A stretch of DNA of 64,000 nucleotides from Vibrio sonorensis (GCF_001854765.1 NZ_LJJE01000069.1:1-64000), one strand, 5' to 3'. Positions 27,503 to 36,653 are shown, counted from the stretch's first letter. Translations and numbers: made by a program. Notes: generated by a model from the sequence alone, not told the origin.

Positions 27503-28570
27503 TTAGATGCCTCCCTCTTCTACCCAAGGACGAACGGATTGACCGTCATTTAGCTCTTGAGCCCCTGCAACAACCACGAGATCGCCCGATACTATGCCAC
27601 CTGTCACGGCGCCATTTTCGTCTAGCGTAACGGTGCGTCTTACTGCCGTTTTATTGCTTGGGTCGTAGACAAACAGAGTACCAGTCAGCCCGCTCTTATC
27701 TACCCATGCCGAATCTTGTATGGTTAGCGCTTTAGTATTGGTAGATTGCGACAAAGCCAGAGTGGCACTCATGCCCGGTACCCATTTGATATCATCAGCA
27801 CTTTGCGCTGACACAGTGAGTTGGTATGAGTTGGTATCGGAATCAGGTTGATTTGAAATCTCTTTAAATTTGGCGTTAAAAGATGGCTTGCCATTTCCTG
27901 CTAACGTCAACTTGTATTTTCCGCTTAGAAGCGCCTGTTTGCCGATTTGGTTATATTCGTCGACGGGCAACACCGCTGTTGCTTCAACGATGTTAGGGTC
28001 GACCAGTGAGACAATGGTTTGCCCCGCACCAACCACCTGATAGCTACTAACTGACTTAGACGAAATTACCCCGGAAAAATCAGCATATAGACGTGTGTTT
28101 TTCAGATCTTTTTTTGCCATACGCAATTGCGCTTGTGCCGATTCAAATGCTGAAAGTTCATTTTCGTAAGCATCTTTACTAATTAATCTTTCACTGTATA
28201 GGCGTTTGGAACGAGCATAACTTGCCTTGGCCAAATCAAACTCTGCTTGTTTAATCGTGACTGCCAGTCGGTAATCTTGCGCATCAAGTTCTGCTATCAA
28301 ATCGCCCTGCGTTACCTTCTGCCCCATAGTGACATGCAGTTTCTTTAAATAGCCTGGCACCTGAAAAGACAGATCCGAACGCTCTCCCGCGTCTAGGTAG
28401 GCAATCATATCGCTTTGTGTTGTGTCGCTAGGTATATCGATAGTGATCAACTTAACTGGAGAGTCAGACAACTCTATCGGTTCAGAGACCGCATGGTTAC
28501 AACCTGCCAACAAACCTGTAAGCACCAAAAGTGCTCCAGCCTTTTTTGTTTCTCTATTCGTTAGGTCCAT
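27503..28570 (-). CDS. RND periplasmic adaptor lipoprotein, first of a pair
   Basis: 355 aa. Lipobox 'LLAGC' (Cys24); AAGGA precedes the ATG. 'LSFQVPGYLKKLHVTMGQKVTQGDLIAELDAQDY' and 'RLYADFSGVISSKSVSSYQVVGAGQ' are the two lipoyl half-motifs, with a coiled hairpin between. Two non-identical adaptors for one permease are a feature of VexIJK/VmeGHI pumps and suggest a mixed adaptor ring. It is first in the operon, with a TetR gene divergent 146 bp away. Confidence 0.88.
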   Translation of the reverse strand: MDLTNRETKKAGALLVLTGLLAGCNHAVSEPIELSDSPVKLITIDIPSDTTQSDMIAYLDAGERSDLSFQVPGYLKKLHVTMGQKVTQGDLIAELDAQDYRLAVTIKQAEFDLAKASYARSKRLYSERLISKDAYENELSAFESAQAQLRMAKKDLKNTRLYADFSGVISSKSVSSYQVVGAGQTIVSLVDPNIVEATAVLPVDEYNQIGKQALLSGKYKLTLAGNGKPSFNAKFKEISNQPDSDTNSYQLTVSAQSADDIKWVPGMSATLALSQSTNTKALTIQDSAWVDKSGLTGTLFVYDPSNKTAVRRTVTLDENGAVTGGIVSGDLVVVAGAQELNDGQSVRPWVEEGGI

Positions 28571-28615
28571 AATTCCTTACTTACACTTTTAACTGTCCAC
28601 TCGTGCAGTATAATT

Positions 28616-28643
28616 GAAATATTGCGATGATCAATATATTTTC
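28616..28643. promoter_or_regulatory. Candidate TetR operator
   Basis: Imperfect inverted repeat GAAATATTG (28616-28624) and CAATATATTTTC (28632-28643) in the divergent gap between the pump operon and its TetR gene. A related GTATAATT element occurs on both sides of it. Confidence 0.5.
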
Positions 28644-28716
28644 CAACTGTATAATTAAATCGACAGATGAAATACGTTGCAAAGTCTGTTACAACTACGC
28701 GCGGGTCGGGTAAACA

Positions 28717-29460
28717 ATGAAAAATATGAATCAGAGAAAACAGGGGCGTCGAAGTGCTCAAGATGCACTAAAAACTAAAGCGCTCATTATGCAAGTTGCG
28801 GCTGACATGTTTTGCGAGCTTGGTTTCGAGCGCGTATCGCTGCGAAATATAAGTGATAAGGCGGGAGTGTCACATAGCCTTATACGTCACCACTTCGGTA
28901 GTAAAGAACAAATCTGGTATGCGATAAGCGATGGACTGGATGCTTATATTGGCACCTATATGCTTGAGGTCATCAAGCATATACCGAGTACATGTAAACC
29001 CAATGTAGCCTTGTATACGTTTGTCGTTCGAATGCTCGCTATGCTGCTTGAGTTCAAACAGCCAATTCAGTTAATGGCTGATGCGATGCGTCAGGAGCAA
29101 AAGCTTTTTGACTATCTAATCGACAATTCAGGAGAGATAGAAAGCCTAGTCGAGGCCATGGCGGATCAATACAACAACGCTCACCCCGAAAAGCCTATCA
29201 ACGTTTGGGAAATAAAATGGCAATTGATCATGTACTCTCACGGCGCGGCGAGTATGGAGCCATTTATGAAAGAGACGTGGAGCGAAGAAACGGATTCCGT
29301 TCAACAGTGTTTAATCAACCACTGGGAAATGTTTAACCGTCAAATGGCGCTTACTTTTCAGATTGAGGAAAGTGAAGTCATTCACGCAGAAAAAGTGGCA
29401 GATTTGGTTTACCACGTCCCGTGTGAGTGGGGAGACCTCAAATTTGATAACTGTGAATAA
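28717..29460 (+). CDS. TetR-family transcriptional regulator
   Basis: 247 aa. N-terminal helix-turn-helix at residues 20-65: 'IMQVAADMFCELGFERVSLRNISDKAGVSHSLIRHHFGSKEQIW'. The C-terminal ligand domain is not of a recognised subfamily. Divergent orientation next to the RND pump strongly suggests local control of the pump. A second in-frame ATG lies at 28726. The TAA stop is within the left arm of the shared terminator palindrome. Confidence 0.85.
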   Translation: MKNMNQRKQGRRSAQDALKTKALIMQVAADMFCELGFERVSLRNISDKAGVSHSLIRHHFGSKEQIWYAISDGLDAYIGTYMLEVIKHIPSTCKPNVALYTFVVRMLAMLLEFKQPIQLMADAMRQEQKLFDYLIDNSGEIESLVEAMADQYNNAHPEKPINVWEIKWQLIMYSHGAASMEPFMKETWSEETDSVQQCLINHWEMFNRQMALTFQIEESEVIHAEKVADLVYHVPCEWGDLKFDNCE

Positions 29461-29479
29461 GAGGCCTAGGCCTCTTATT
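29456..29479. terminator. Bidirectional terminator holding both stop codons
   Basis: Perfect 24-bp palindrome with centre CCTAGG and outer AATAAGAGG / CCTCTTATT arms. It is followed by T on the plus strand. The TAA of the TetR gene (29458-29460) and the TAA of the convergent helicase gene (29475-29477) both lie in its arms. Confidence 0.8.
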
Positions 29480-30727
29480 TTTTCTTACCGCGACCTGCGT
29501 GAATCTTAAGTTTCGCCTTCATCTTTTGTTTATCGCGATTGCGCCCTCTTCGACGACTGGGTTTTTCCTTTTCTTCCACAGGAGTTGCACTTGGCTCAAA
29601 TCCCGCTAACCACTCTTGGGGAAGTCTGCGGTCTAACAACCGTTCAATGGGCGCTAGTAGATACTCTTGGTCGTGACACATTAGCGATACAGCAAGTCCC
29701 TCGCGCCCTGCTCTTCCAGTTCGGCCTATGCGATGAACATAATCTTCGGCCTTAAAAGGCATATCGAAATTCACCACCTGATCTAACTGAGGAATGTCTA
29801 AGCCTCTAGCAGCGACATCAGTAGCAATCAGAGCCCTAACTGCCCCTGTTTTAAAGTCTTCAAGAGCTTTGGTTCGCGCACCTTGACTCTTGTCACCATT
29901 GATCGATACCGCTTTAATGCCATCCAATTTTAGTTCTTTCGCCAAGGCATCGCTGCCTTCCTTTGTGCGGGTAAACACCAGTACTTGCTGCCAATTTCGA
30001 GAACCGATCAAATAGGCTAACAGTGCGGCCTTTTTCTGTTTATCAACCGGATAGAGCATTTCTTTTACCGTCGCAGCGGTGCTGTTTTGCGGCGTCGCTT
30101 CGACTTCTGTAGGTTGTTTAAGAAGTTTGTAGGCTAGCGCTTTCACTTGGGTATTAAACGTCGCTGAGAAAAATAGGGTTTGGCGCTCTTTGTTCAAGTG
30201 GCGTAACACTCGCTGAATGTCGGGCATAAAGCCATATCCAGCATTCGATCAGCTTCGTCTAAAACAAAATATTCAACATGCTTTAAACTGATATGACGGC
30301 AATGGTGATGATCCAACAAACGCCCCGGAGTGGCGATAACGATATCACACCCCAAAGCGAGGGCTTCTTTTTGCGTTTTAATGCTAGTGCCACCGTATAC
30401 GGCGACGCATCTTAAATCGGTATGCGAGCAAAAACTAATAAATGCGTCATAGACTTGCTGTGCAAGTTCACGGGTAGGAACTAACACTAACGTCTTTACT
30501 TTTCTATTGGGAGTTTCCGCTTCAGATTGTGCGAGCTTATCAATGATTGGCAGGGCAAATGCAGCCGTTTTCCCTGTACCCGTTTGAGCCGCTGCCAACA
30601 GGTCTTCACCGCTTAAGATAGGTTCAATGGACTTTTCTTGTATCGGGGTTGGCGCTTTAAAACCCAAATTTTCTATGGTTTGACATAGTTGCTGCGATAG
30701 ACCAAGTACTGAAAATTTATTGCTCAT
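29475..30727 (-). CDS. DEAD-box RNA helicase, RhlE-like (frameshifted)
   Basis: Conceptually 417 aa from the ATG at 30727. In order: Q motif 'FKAPTPIQEKSI', 'AAQTGTGKTAAF' (Walker A), 'LVPTRELAQQV', 'ATPGRLLDH', 'VLDEADRMLDM' (DEAD), 'LFFSATF' (SAT), 'VFTRTKEG', 'ATDVAARGLDIP' and 'YVHRIGRTGRAG'. A basic tail ('RRRGRNRDKQKMKAKLKIHAGRGKKK') should help RNA binding. One missing G near 30232 breaks the frame right after 'RMLDM'; restoring it gives 'GFMPDIQRVLRHLN', the expected continuation. It is an ATP-dependent RNA unwinding enzyme in ribosome biogenesis or RNA decay. Confidence 0.92.
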
Positions 30728-30787
30728 GTTCAAACTACTGAAGATTTTAAAAACGCACACTCTACACCAGTGAGTGCGATAACGAAA

Positions 30788-31381
30788 TCACATTTCTTTT
30801 TCACCAGAGAAGTTCGCCGCTTTCTCCAACACATCTGGATATAGCTCTACAAATATTCCATTGAGTTCTGCTCGATTGTCATAAAGTGTATCGTAGCAAA
30901 AGCTAAGTGGAGCCATACGCGGAGAACGAAGGGATATTTTTTGCAAAGCGAAGCCAATATTCTCTATATCTTGATATGAACTCAGCCATTTACCCTTCCA
31001 CATATTCTGATGGAGAATAATAAACCTGTCTGGAAGACCCGGTACCATTTCAGCAGTTACGCTAGATTCGGCATAACGACAAAAACTTGTCAAAGACGTG
31101 GAGTGAAATTGATTCCAATTTAAAGCTAAGCCGTGGTCCCAAAACATATCTAGCGCAATTGGCGCATAGCGTTTTAACTTAGATGGGAAATACTGCTTTG
31201 CGTTTTTCATTAGTGGGTGGTTATCAGTATAGCGATCAACAAATCGGTGAAGCTTTATCCCGTTAACAATAGGAGAAGCAAAACGATTTTCTGGATTTCC
31301 TTTCACAAAGTCGCCAAGCAAGTTACCCAATAGACTCGACTCACAGTTGTCCGCGATGTGAAGATGGGCAAGATAATTCAT
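30788..31381 (-). CDS. acpH: Acyl carrier protein phosphodiesterase
   Basis: 197 aa. 'MNYLAHLHIAD..LLGNLLGDFVKGNP' at the start, 'GIKLHRFVDRYTDNHP' and 'ALDMFWDHGLALNW' are the AcpH family metal-site signatures (His/Asp residues). It removes the 4'-phosphopantetheine group from acyl carrier protein. Normal family length. A small 37-codon gene lies upstream on the same strand. Confidence 0.9.
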   Translation of the reverse strand: MNYLAHLHIADNCESSLLGNLLGDFVKGNPENRFASPIVNGIKLHRFVDRYTDNHPLMKNAKQYFPSKLKRYAPIALDMFWDHGLALNWNQFHSTSLTSFCRYAESSVTAEMVPGLPDRFIILHQNMWKGKWLSSYQDIENIGFALQKISLRSPRMAPLSFCYDTLYDNRAELNGIFVELYPDVLEKAANFSGEKEM

Positions 31382-31456
31382 ATTGACGACCGTTTTTACC
31401 TAAGCTGAACTAAGCGCTAGTATAAACGAACGTGAAGATGCCGTAGAGTTGTGTTT

Positions 31457-31570
31457 TTAATCTTCTGTAGATCTCGTTGTTGATTGCTCTTGATAGTCAG
31501 ATAAGCGGGTACCAATTTCCATGGCATCTAGCCATTCTAAACACTCTTCACTCTCGTTTTGTTCCATCAT
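31457..31570 (-). CDS. Small acidic protein of unknown function
   Basis: 37 aa, starting with two Met codons and preceded by AAGGAG at good spacing. The peptide is acidic ('EQNESEECLEWLDAMEIGTRLSDYQEQ'). I do not recognise it. It lies 75 bp upstream of acpH on the same strand and could be a short gene expressed on the same message. Reality rests on the ribosome site and the absence of another explanation for the stretch. Confidence 0.45.
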   Translation of the reverse strand: MMEQNESEECLEWLDAMEIGTRLSDYQEQSTTRSTED

Positions 31571-31705
31571 CTTAAACTCCTTACCTCCATACCAAAAAAT
31601 CGCTTTCAGTTACTCTGTCTAGAGACGTTTACCAGATATACAGACCATATATGACAACAGGGTTAAGTTCCTATCCTCATGCACCACGTTTTTGAATAGC
31701 CTCTC

Positions 31706-31721
31706 AAGTAAACGTTTACTT
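31706..31721. promoter_or_regulatory. Perfect 16-bp palindrome, LacI-family operator type
   Basis: AAGTAAACGTTTACTT is a perfect palindrome with the central CG typical of LacI/PurR-family operators. It lies in the divergent gap between the small acidic protein gene and tyrP. The regulator is not identifiable. Confidence 0.5.
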
Positions 31722-31737
31722 TAACGCTTAACCTTAA

Positions 31738-31755
31738 TGTACAAATATATTTACA
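31738..31755 (+). promoter_or_regulatory. TyrR box (strong) upstream of tyrP
   Basis: TGTACA-N6-TTTACA differs from the TyrR consensus TGTAAA-N6-TTTACA at one position. It lies 132-149 bp upstream of the tyrP start codon. Confidence 0.8.
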
Positions 31756-31771
31756 CTCACGTCCAACTAAA

Positions 31772-31789
31772 TGTACACATAAATTGCCA
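31772..31789 (+). promoter_or_regulatory. TyrR box (weak) upstream of tyrP
   Basis: TGTACA-N6-TTGCCA keeps the left half of the box and has a degraded right half, as in the strong-plus-weak pairs of TyrR-controlled genes. Its start is 34 bp after that of the strong box. Confidence 0.5.
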
Positions 31790-31886
31790 CGCCATCTTTC
31801 ATCCGGCATTATTAAGCATGACAGTATTATCTTCGGTTATTTATTAATCATTTGGCTTATCAAACCAGTTAAAGTTGTAAACATTG

Positions 31887-33097
31887 ATGAACACTAATAT
31901 TTCTCGTGTATTTGGCAGCACACTAATTATCGCCGGAACAACCATAGGCGCGGGCATGCTTGCTCTTCCACTCGCATCGGCAGGCATTGGATTTATCCCT
32001 TCGTTAATCATTATGCTCGTTCTTTGGGCTCTAATGGCCTATACCGCATTATTGATGGTCGAAGTTCATCAATATTCCGACAGCTCGGCTACGTTACACA
32101 CCTTGGCAAAAGAGTTTCTTGGTACTAAGGGGAAATTGGTTGCGGGTTTCGCCATGTTCTTCCTATTTTATGCTTTGTGTGCAGCATACATTGCCGGCGG
32201 TGGAAATCAGTTTGCACAACGCTTGAATCTTTGTTCGCAGTAGAACTTCCCCCAACCGCGGCAACCCTAATTTTTACATTTCTAGTAGCGAGTGTCGTAA
32301 CCATAGGCACGTTAACCGTCGACAGAGTAAACCGAGTGTTGTTCACCTGTAAAATCATCGCGATGGCAGCAGTACTGTTTTTCTTGGCTCCTAACGTTAC
32401 TCACAGCTACCTGCTTAGCTTACCGTTAGAGCAAGGTCTTCTGTTTGCTGCCATACCGGTAATATTCACTTCCTTTGGCTTTCACGGCAGTATTCCCGCT
32501 ATTGTGAAATACTTAGATGGTCACACTAAATCCCTTAAGTTAGTGATGCTTGTAGGGTCTGCTATCCCTCTTATGGTCTACCTCTTTTGGCAGATTGTTA
32601 CTTTGGGTGTTGTTGACCAATCAACCATGGTAAACAATCAAGGTTTAGGCGCACTGATTCTACTACTACAACAAACGGTTTCTGCTGGTGCAATTTCTCA
32701 AGCAATTGGTATCTTCGCCGATCTCGCTTTGCTAACGTCATTTTTAGGTGTGAGTCTCGGTTTATTTCAATTTCTAGGCGACACCTTTAAATCCTCAGAC
32801 GCCATTTCTTCGCGTTTATTGGTCGCCTTAACCACATTTACGCCACCACTTATGTTTGCCTTGTTTTACCCAGAAGGATTCATTGCCGCATTGGGCTACG
32901 CTGCTGTTGCACTGGTAATACTAGCGATATTTTTGCCCGTCGCCTTAGTTCACAAAGTGAGAAAGCAACCTATTCAAGGCGATTCGTATCGGGTAATTGG
33001 CGGAAGTCAGGGACTGGTTGTATGTGCGCTAATGGGCGTGGCAATCGTTGTAGCACAAGGCCTCATCGTCGTCGGTATTCTTCCTTCTTTAGGATAA
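31887..33097 (+). CDS. tyrP: Tyrosine (aromatic amino acid) permease (frameshifted)
   Basis: Conceptually 403 aa from the ATG at 31887, 11 membrane helices. 'GSTLIIAGTTIGAGMLALPLASAGIGF' is the hallmark of the TyrP/Mtr/TnaB family (AAAP-like HAAAP), and 'AIPVIFTSFGFHGSIPAIVKYL' is the second family signature. One missing G near 32226 breaks the frame; restoring it joins 'NQFAQRL' to 'ESLFAVELPP'. TyrR boxes upstream favour TyrP over the tryptophan-specific relatives. It imports aromatic amino acids with protons. Confidence 0.88.
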
Positions 33098-33106
33098 CGC
33101 TCGTAT

Positions 33107-33130
33107 AACGAGTGGTTAACGCCACTCGTT
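33107..33130 (+). terminator. Terminator of tyrP
   Basis: AACGAGTGG / CCACTCGTT, 9-bp perfect stem with a 6-base loop, then CTGTTTTATT, 10 bp past the tyrP stop. Confidence 0.8.
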
Positions 33131-33267
33131 CTGTTTTATTCTAGATCTTGTTCACACATATGAGACATAAAAGGCCTTCCATTACATATTTTTGTGTTTA
33201 ATGCCGCATGTATACGACGCAGTTGGCTGTTTTGTATCACTAACTTTTGCTGCTTGCGGGAGCCAAT

Positions 33268-34698
33268 ATGAAAGAAGTTGAATTTCGTTCTATTGACAAA
33301 CTATTTATAAAAATGTCGATCAACGACAAGATGTGGGTCATTTTATTACTCTTCTTAACCGCCCTCTCTTTTGTTTCAATTGATCGTTACCTATCTACTA
33401 TCAGACAAGCCGAGCTCACTGCTATTTCCAATGTGGAAAACAAACTGGCAGGTGTTCTCTCTGTCAAAGGCTTTGCCGAAAACGGCATTTCTGGCCTTGT
33501 AAAAGCCACCTCCACGAAACCGACAACAATAACTCAACAAGGTCTCGTCACAGCATATCAAACCGCTAGTGACGGCGAGGTTTATTCGCTAACTCAATCC
33601 CATCAATCATCCATTGAGAGCGCTAAATCCGATGCGTTAATCAGCCTTATGCTCAGTTATCTGTGGGTCGTTCCATTTGCTGTATTTGTTTACTGGGTAG
33701 CGACTTTTATTGGCGGCGCGCTTTGGGTTCTCTATACCACAACTCAAAAAATTGCTGATGGAGACTTAACATCAAGACTCGGTTTTCATCCCGGAAGAGA
33801 CGAGTTTGGAACAATAGGTTGCGCACTAGATAACGCAATGGACACCCTGACTGACCTAGTTGTCACCGTGAAATCGAACGCTACCATGCTCACTGAAACC
33901 TCTTCTTCTTTTGAAGAAAGTATGTCTCAGAGTGAAAATCAAATCGTTCAGCAATACGCATCCCTTGATTCCGTGGCAACGGCAATGGAGCAAATGACAG
34001 CCTCTGCTAATGAAGTGACCAACGTCGCTCACCAAGCGACTGAGACAACCGAGAAAGATAAAAAACAGGTTGAAGAGAGCTCGACACGAGTTAACGAGGC
34101 CATCGATGAAATTAACGCGTTAAGTCTGTTAATCGAGAAAGCGTCAAGTTCTGCCGATACCTTAAATCTGAGCACTGCACAGATTTCTGAGGTCATCACC
34201 ACGATTAACGGAATTTCAGAGCAGACTAATTTACTCGCTCTAAACGCAGCAATTGAGGCCGCAAGAGCTGGAGAGCAAGGTAGAGGCTTTGCGGTTGTTG
34301 CCGACGAAGTACGTACACTGGCAAGCCGCACTCAGGAAGCAACCGTCGAAATTCAAGCAACCATTGAAAAACTTCAATCTGAGAGTAAGAGCATCGCTTC
34401 TATTACTGAGCAAACCGTTTCTCAAGCGCAAACCAGTAACGAGTTAATCAGTGCCATTGGCAAAGACATAGAATCGATTGCTGACTCGGCACAATCAATC
34501 AGTGATATGAGCCTGCATATAGCGTCATCCGCGCAAGAACAAAGTGCCGTTGCCAATGACATTGCCAGCGAGCTTTCCGATGTTCGCAATCAATCAAACG
34601 CGATTAAACAGTTGGCTGAAGAGTCTTCATTTGGTGTCAACTCGCTAACTAAGGCGACGGTCAGTTTAGGCGATATTTTAAGCCGTTACAGAACTTAA
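33268..34698 (+). CDS. Methyl-accepting chemotaxis protein
   Basis: 476 aa from the ATG at 33268 (CGGGAG upstream; the frame opens seven codons earlier). Two membrane helices (about residues 20-37 and 120-150) enclose a short periplasmic segment of about 80 residues, too small for a Cache or four-helix sensor domain. A HAMP-like linker ('[24 protein letters not shown]') follows, then the signalling domain with the conserved hairpin tip '[24 protein letters not shown]'. It signals to CheA/CheW. Monocistronic with its own terminator. Confidence 0.92.
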   Translation: MKEVEFRSIDKLFIKMSINDKMWVILLLFLTALSFVSIDRYLSTIRQAELTAISNVENKLAGVLSVKGFAENGISGLVKATSTKPTTITQQGLVTAYQTASDGEVYSLTQSHQSSIESAKSDALISLMLSYLWVVPFAVFVYWVATFIGGALWVLYTTTQKIADGDLTSRLGFHPGRDEFGTIGCALDNAMDTLTDLVVTVKSNATMLTETSSSFEESMSQSENQIVQQYASLDSVATAMEQMTASANEVTNVAHQATETTEKDKKQVEESSTRVNEAIDEINALSLLIEKASSSADTLNLSTAQISEVITTINGISEQTNLLALNAAIEAARAGEQGRGFAVVADEVRTLASRTQEATVEIQATIEKLQSESKSIASITEQTVSQAQTSNELISAIGKDIESIADSAQSISDMSLHIASSAQEQSAVANDIASELSDVRNQSNAIKQLAEESSFGVNSLTKATVSLGDILSRYRT

Positions 34699-34703
34699 TT
34701 TAC

Positions 34704-34725
34704 ATAGCCGGATTTTTCCGGCTAT
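34704..34725 (+). terminator. Terminator after the chemoreceptor gene
   Basis: ATAGCCGG / CCGGCTAT stem with a 6-base loop, followed by TCTTTTATTTT. Confidence 0.85.
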
Positions 34726-34843
34726 TCTTTTATTTTCAACAAGTAATATTGATACATCTACTATTATCTGCCCCTTACGCCTTTGCAATCGTCCCGATCT
34801 CGTCTTATTTTTATTTTAAGATGTACATCGAGTGATAGAGTCA

Positions 34844-35890
34844 ATGGTCTCCCACAACCAGTTTAATAACGACAAATACAAACATTCGGGCATCTTGGCT
34901 CCGACGCAGCAAAAACACGTGTTGAAAGTCATAGCCTTAATTACCCTGATCATATTTGTCCCTTTAGGCATAAAAAATCTATTGATTGGCGAATTGATGC
35001 TGGGGGCGGTTCTACTTGCTTTTGAACTTAGCTTACTGGCCGAAATCACATGTATTATTTACTGTCGACCTATGCTGATTCACCCCTCATTGCCGATTTT
35101 TTTGCTCGTCGCTTCGATCATATTGTCAGTGCACATATTTGGTACACTTGCGTCGTACTGGATTTTCCCAGTTGTCATGACGTTAGTTTTCCTATTACCC
35201 AAAACACAATATGTGGCGATAAACTCGCTTATCATTCTGCTAACCGCGGCGGTCATCCATCCTCATCAAGACTCAGCGATCACGCTACGGCTAGTCGTGT
35301 CTCTTGTGGTTTGTATTACGATTTGTCACTTTATCGTTGAGGCGGTGAGAAGTTTACAAGAAGAACTCAAAGTGATGTCCGCACAAGATCCCATGACCGG
35401 AGCCCTAAACCGCAGTCAAATGGATAGTTACCTTACCGAGGCAAGCGTTTCAAGCTCAACACCTGCCATCGCTGTTATTGATATAGATGAATTTAAGACC
35501 ATCAATGACTTACACGGTCACGATACCGGAGATCGAGTTATCAAACAGTTTACTGAAATAGCCAAGGAGTACCTCGACGACAGTGATGTGCTTTTCCGAT
35601 TAGGTGGAGACGAGTTTCTTATTTTGTTCCCCGTGGCTGAGCAAGACAGTGTTTTAAGCAAACTCAAAAATGTGTCTGATTCAACGCGACAGCAAGTATT
35701 ACCCTCTGGGGGAACCGTCACTTTTAGTGCGGGAATTGCCAAGTATCAAGAAGGGGAACCGATAGAGTTTTGGATGAAACGCGCCGATATTGCTCTATAT
35801 CAGGCGAAAGAAAACGGGCGAGATCAGTTAGTTATGCATCGCGCACCTGTAGAAGATCAACCGCGAGGCTGTTCGCAAAGCAATGGTTAA
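34844..35890 (+). CDS. Membrane-bound diguanylate cyclase (GGDEF)
   Basis: 348 aa from the ATG at 34844; a GTG at 34832 is equally possible, as neither has a strong ribosome site. Five to six membrane helices fill residues 30-180. The GGDEF domain follows: 'AQDPMTGALNRSQMDSYL', 'AVIDIDEFKTINDLHGHDTGD', active-site 'RLGGDEF', and 'FSAGIAKYQ'. The residues before the active site ('DDSDVLF') lack the Arg of the inhibitory RxxD site, so product feedback may be absent. It makes cyclic di-GMP. The membrane sensor belongs to no named family that I can see. Confidence 0.9.
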   Translation: MVSHNQFNNDKYKHSGILAPTQQKHVLKVIALITLIIFVPLGIKNLLIGELMLGAVLLAFELSLLAEITCIIYCRPMLIHPSLPIFLLVASIILSVHIFGTLASYWIFPVVMTLVFLLPKTQYVAINSLIILLTAAVIHPHQDSAITLRLVVSLVVCITICHFIVEAVRSLQEELKVMSAQDPMTGALNRSQMDSYLTEASVSSSTPAIAVIDIDEFKTINDLHGHDTGDRVIKQFTEIAKEYLDDSDVLFRLGGDEFLILFPVAEQDSVLSKLKNVSDSTRQQVLPSGGTVTFSAGIAKYQEGEPIEFWMKRADIALYQAKENGRDQLVMHRAPVEDQPRGCSQSNG

Positions 35891-35904
35891 CGAGCAACCG
35901 TTAT

Positions 35905-36171
35905 CTAGAGCGCAGTAAAAACAGAGTAAAGATTGGGAATAACCAGTAAAAGCGTAAAGATTTGCAATTTACGCATAGGGAGACGCAGATGAACCAAAAA
36001 GGGAGCCGTAACAAAAAGCACCACTAATACTAATAGTGAGTTTTGTGGATTCGCAAGCGTTACCAACAAAGTAATAAAAATTGCACTGGAAATAATCCAG
36101 TGAGCAAAGCGAAGTTTTTTCCCGAGGCCGGCGATAAAGACGGCTGAAGCAAGCGAAGGTATCATCGTCAT
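35905..36171 (-). CDS. Small three-helix membrane protein, possibly Fur-regulated
   Basis: 88 aa (a second ATG two codons in). Three hydrophobic segments and a basic C-terminal loop ('RLPMRKLQ'). I do not recognise a family. It is divergent from the cysteine-rich DUF1289 protein with a Fur-type box 32-50 bp upstream, so a role in iron-limited growth is plausible. Confidence 0.55.
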   Translation of the reverse strand: MTMIPSLASAVFIAGLGKKLRFAHWIISSAIFITLLVTLANPQNSLLVLVVLFVTAPFLVHLRLPMRKLQIFTLLLVIPNLYSVFTAL

Positions 36172-36202
36172 ATTCGTGTTTGGTATCTGAGTTAATCTTA
36201 TT

Positions 36203-36221
36203 GCAAACGATTCTCATTAGC
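36203..36221. promoter_or_regulatory. Fur box in a divergent gap
   Basis: On the minus strand GCTAATGAGAATCGTTTGC matches the 19-bp Fur consensus at 14 of 19 positions, with an intact AATGAGAAT core. It lies between two small divergent genes. Confidence 0.7.
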
Positions 36222-36292
36222 AATAATTATTTTTGCTTTTGTTTGTGTATCCACGTTATCTTTCGCCACAAATAATCAAAAGAGTCAGCATT

Positions 36293-36601
36293 TTGAAAAC
36301 TCCTTGTGTAGCAGCGTGTAAGAACGATGGTGGAATATGCAGTGGATGCTATCGAACCATGGATGAAATTATCAACTGGAAGTCTTTTTCCGATGAGCAA
36401 CGGGAACAAATTATGAACCGCTTGGACAAAAGCGAATCAACACACGAATGCCCGACCTGTGGTGAACCTACCCATTGCGATATCAGTCAAGGAAAGGAAA
36501 CCTGTTGGTGCTTTGATATTGAAAGGCGTGATACCTCAAAGGTTGAAAAATGTGGGAGCTGTATGTGTCGACGCTGCTTGTCACAACTGCCGCTTAGATA
36601 A
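36293..36601 (+). CDS. DUF1289 plus cysteine-rich CWC domain protein
   Basis: 102 aa from a TTG at 36293, chosen because AAAAGAG lies 8 bases upstream and the DUF1289 domain begins there; the open frame extends 20 codons more without family similarity. Residues 1-45 are DUF1289 ('TPCVAACKNDGGICSGCYRTMDEIINW'), with four cysteines in a C-x3-C-x6-C-x2-C pattern. Residues 52-100 are the CWC domain ('CPTCGEPTHCDISQG..CWCF'), plus 'CGSCMCRRCL' at the end. Fourteen cysteines in 102 residues suggest metal or iron-sulfur binding. A Fur box upstream supports an iron link. Function is unknown. Confidence 0.75.
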   Translation: MKTPCVAACKNDGGICSGCYRTMDEIINWKSFSDEQREQIMNRLDKSESTHECPTCGEPTHCDISQGKETCWCFDIERRDTSKVEKCGSCMCRRCLSQLPLR

Positions 36602-36627
36602 TCATTTACCTAGAGTTACACACTAGT

Positions 36628-36653
36628 AAAAAAGGCGCTTACGCGCCTTTTTT
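36628..36653. terminator. Bidirectional terminator
   Basis: AAAAAAGGCGC / GCGCCTTTTTT with a TTAC loop lies between the convergent CWC and HopJ-family genes. Confidence 0.9.
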
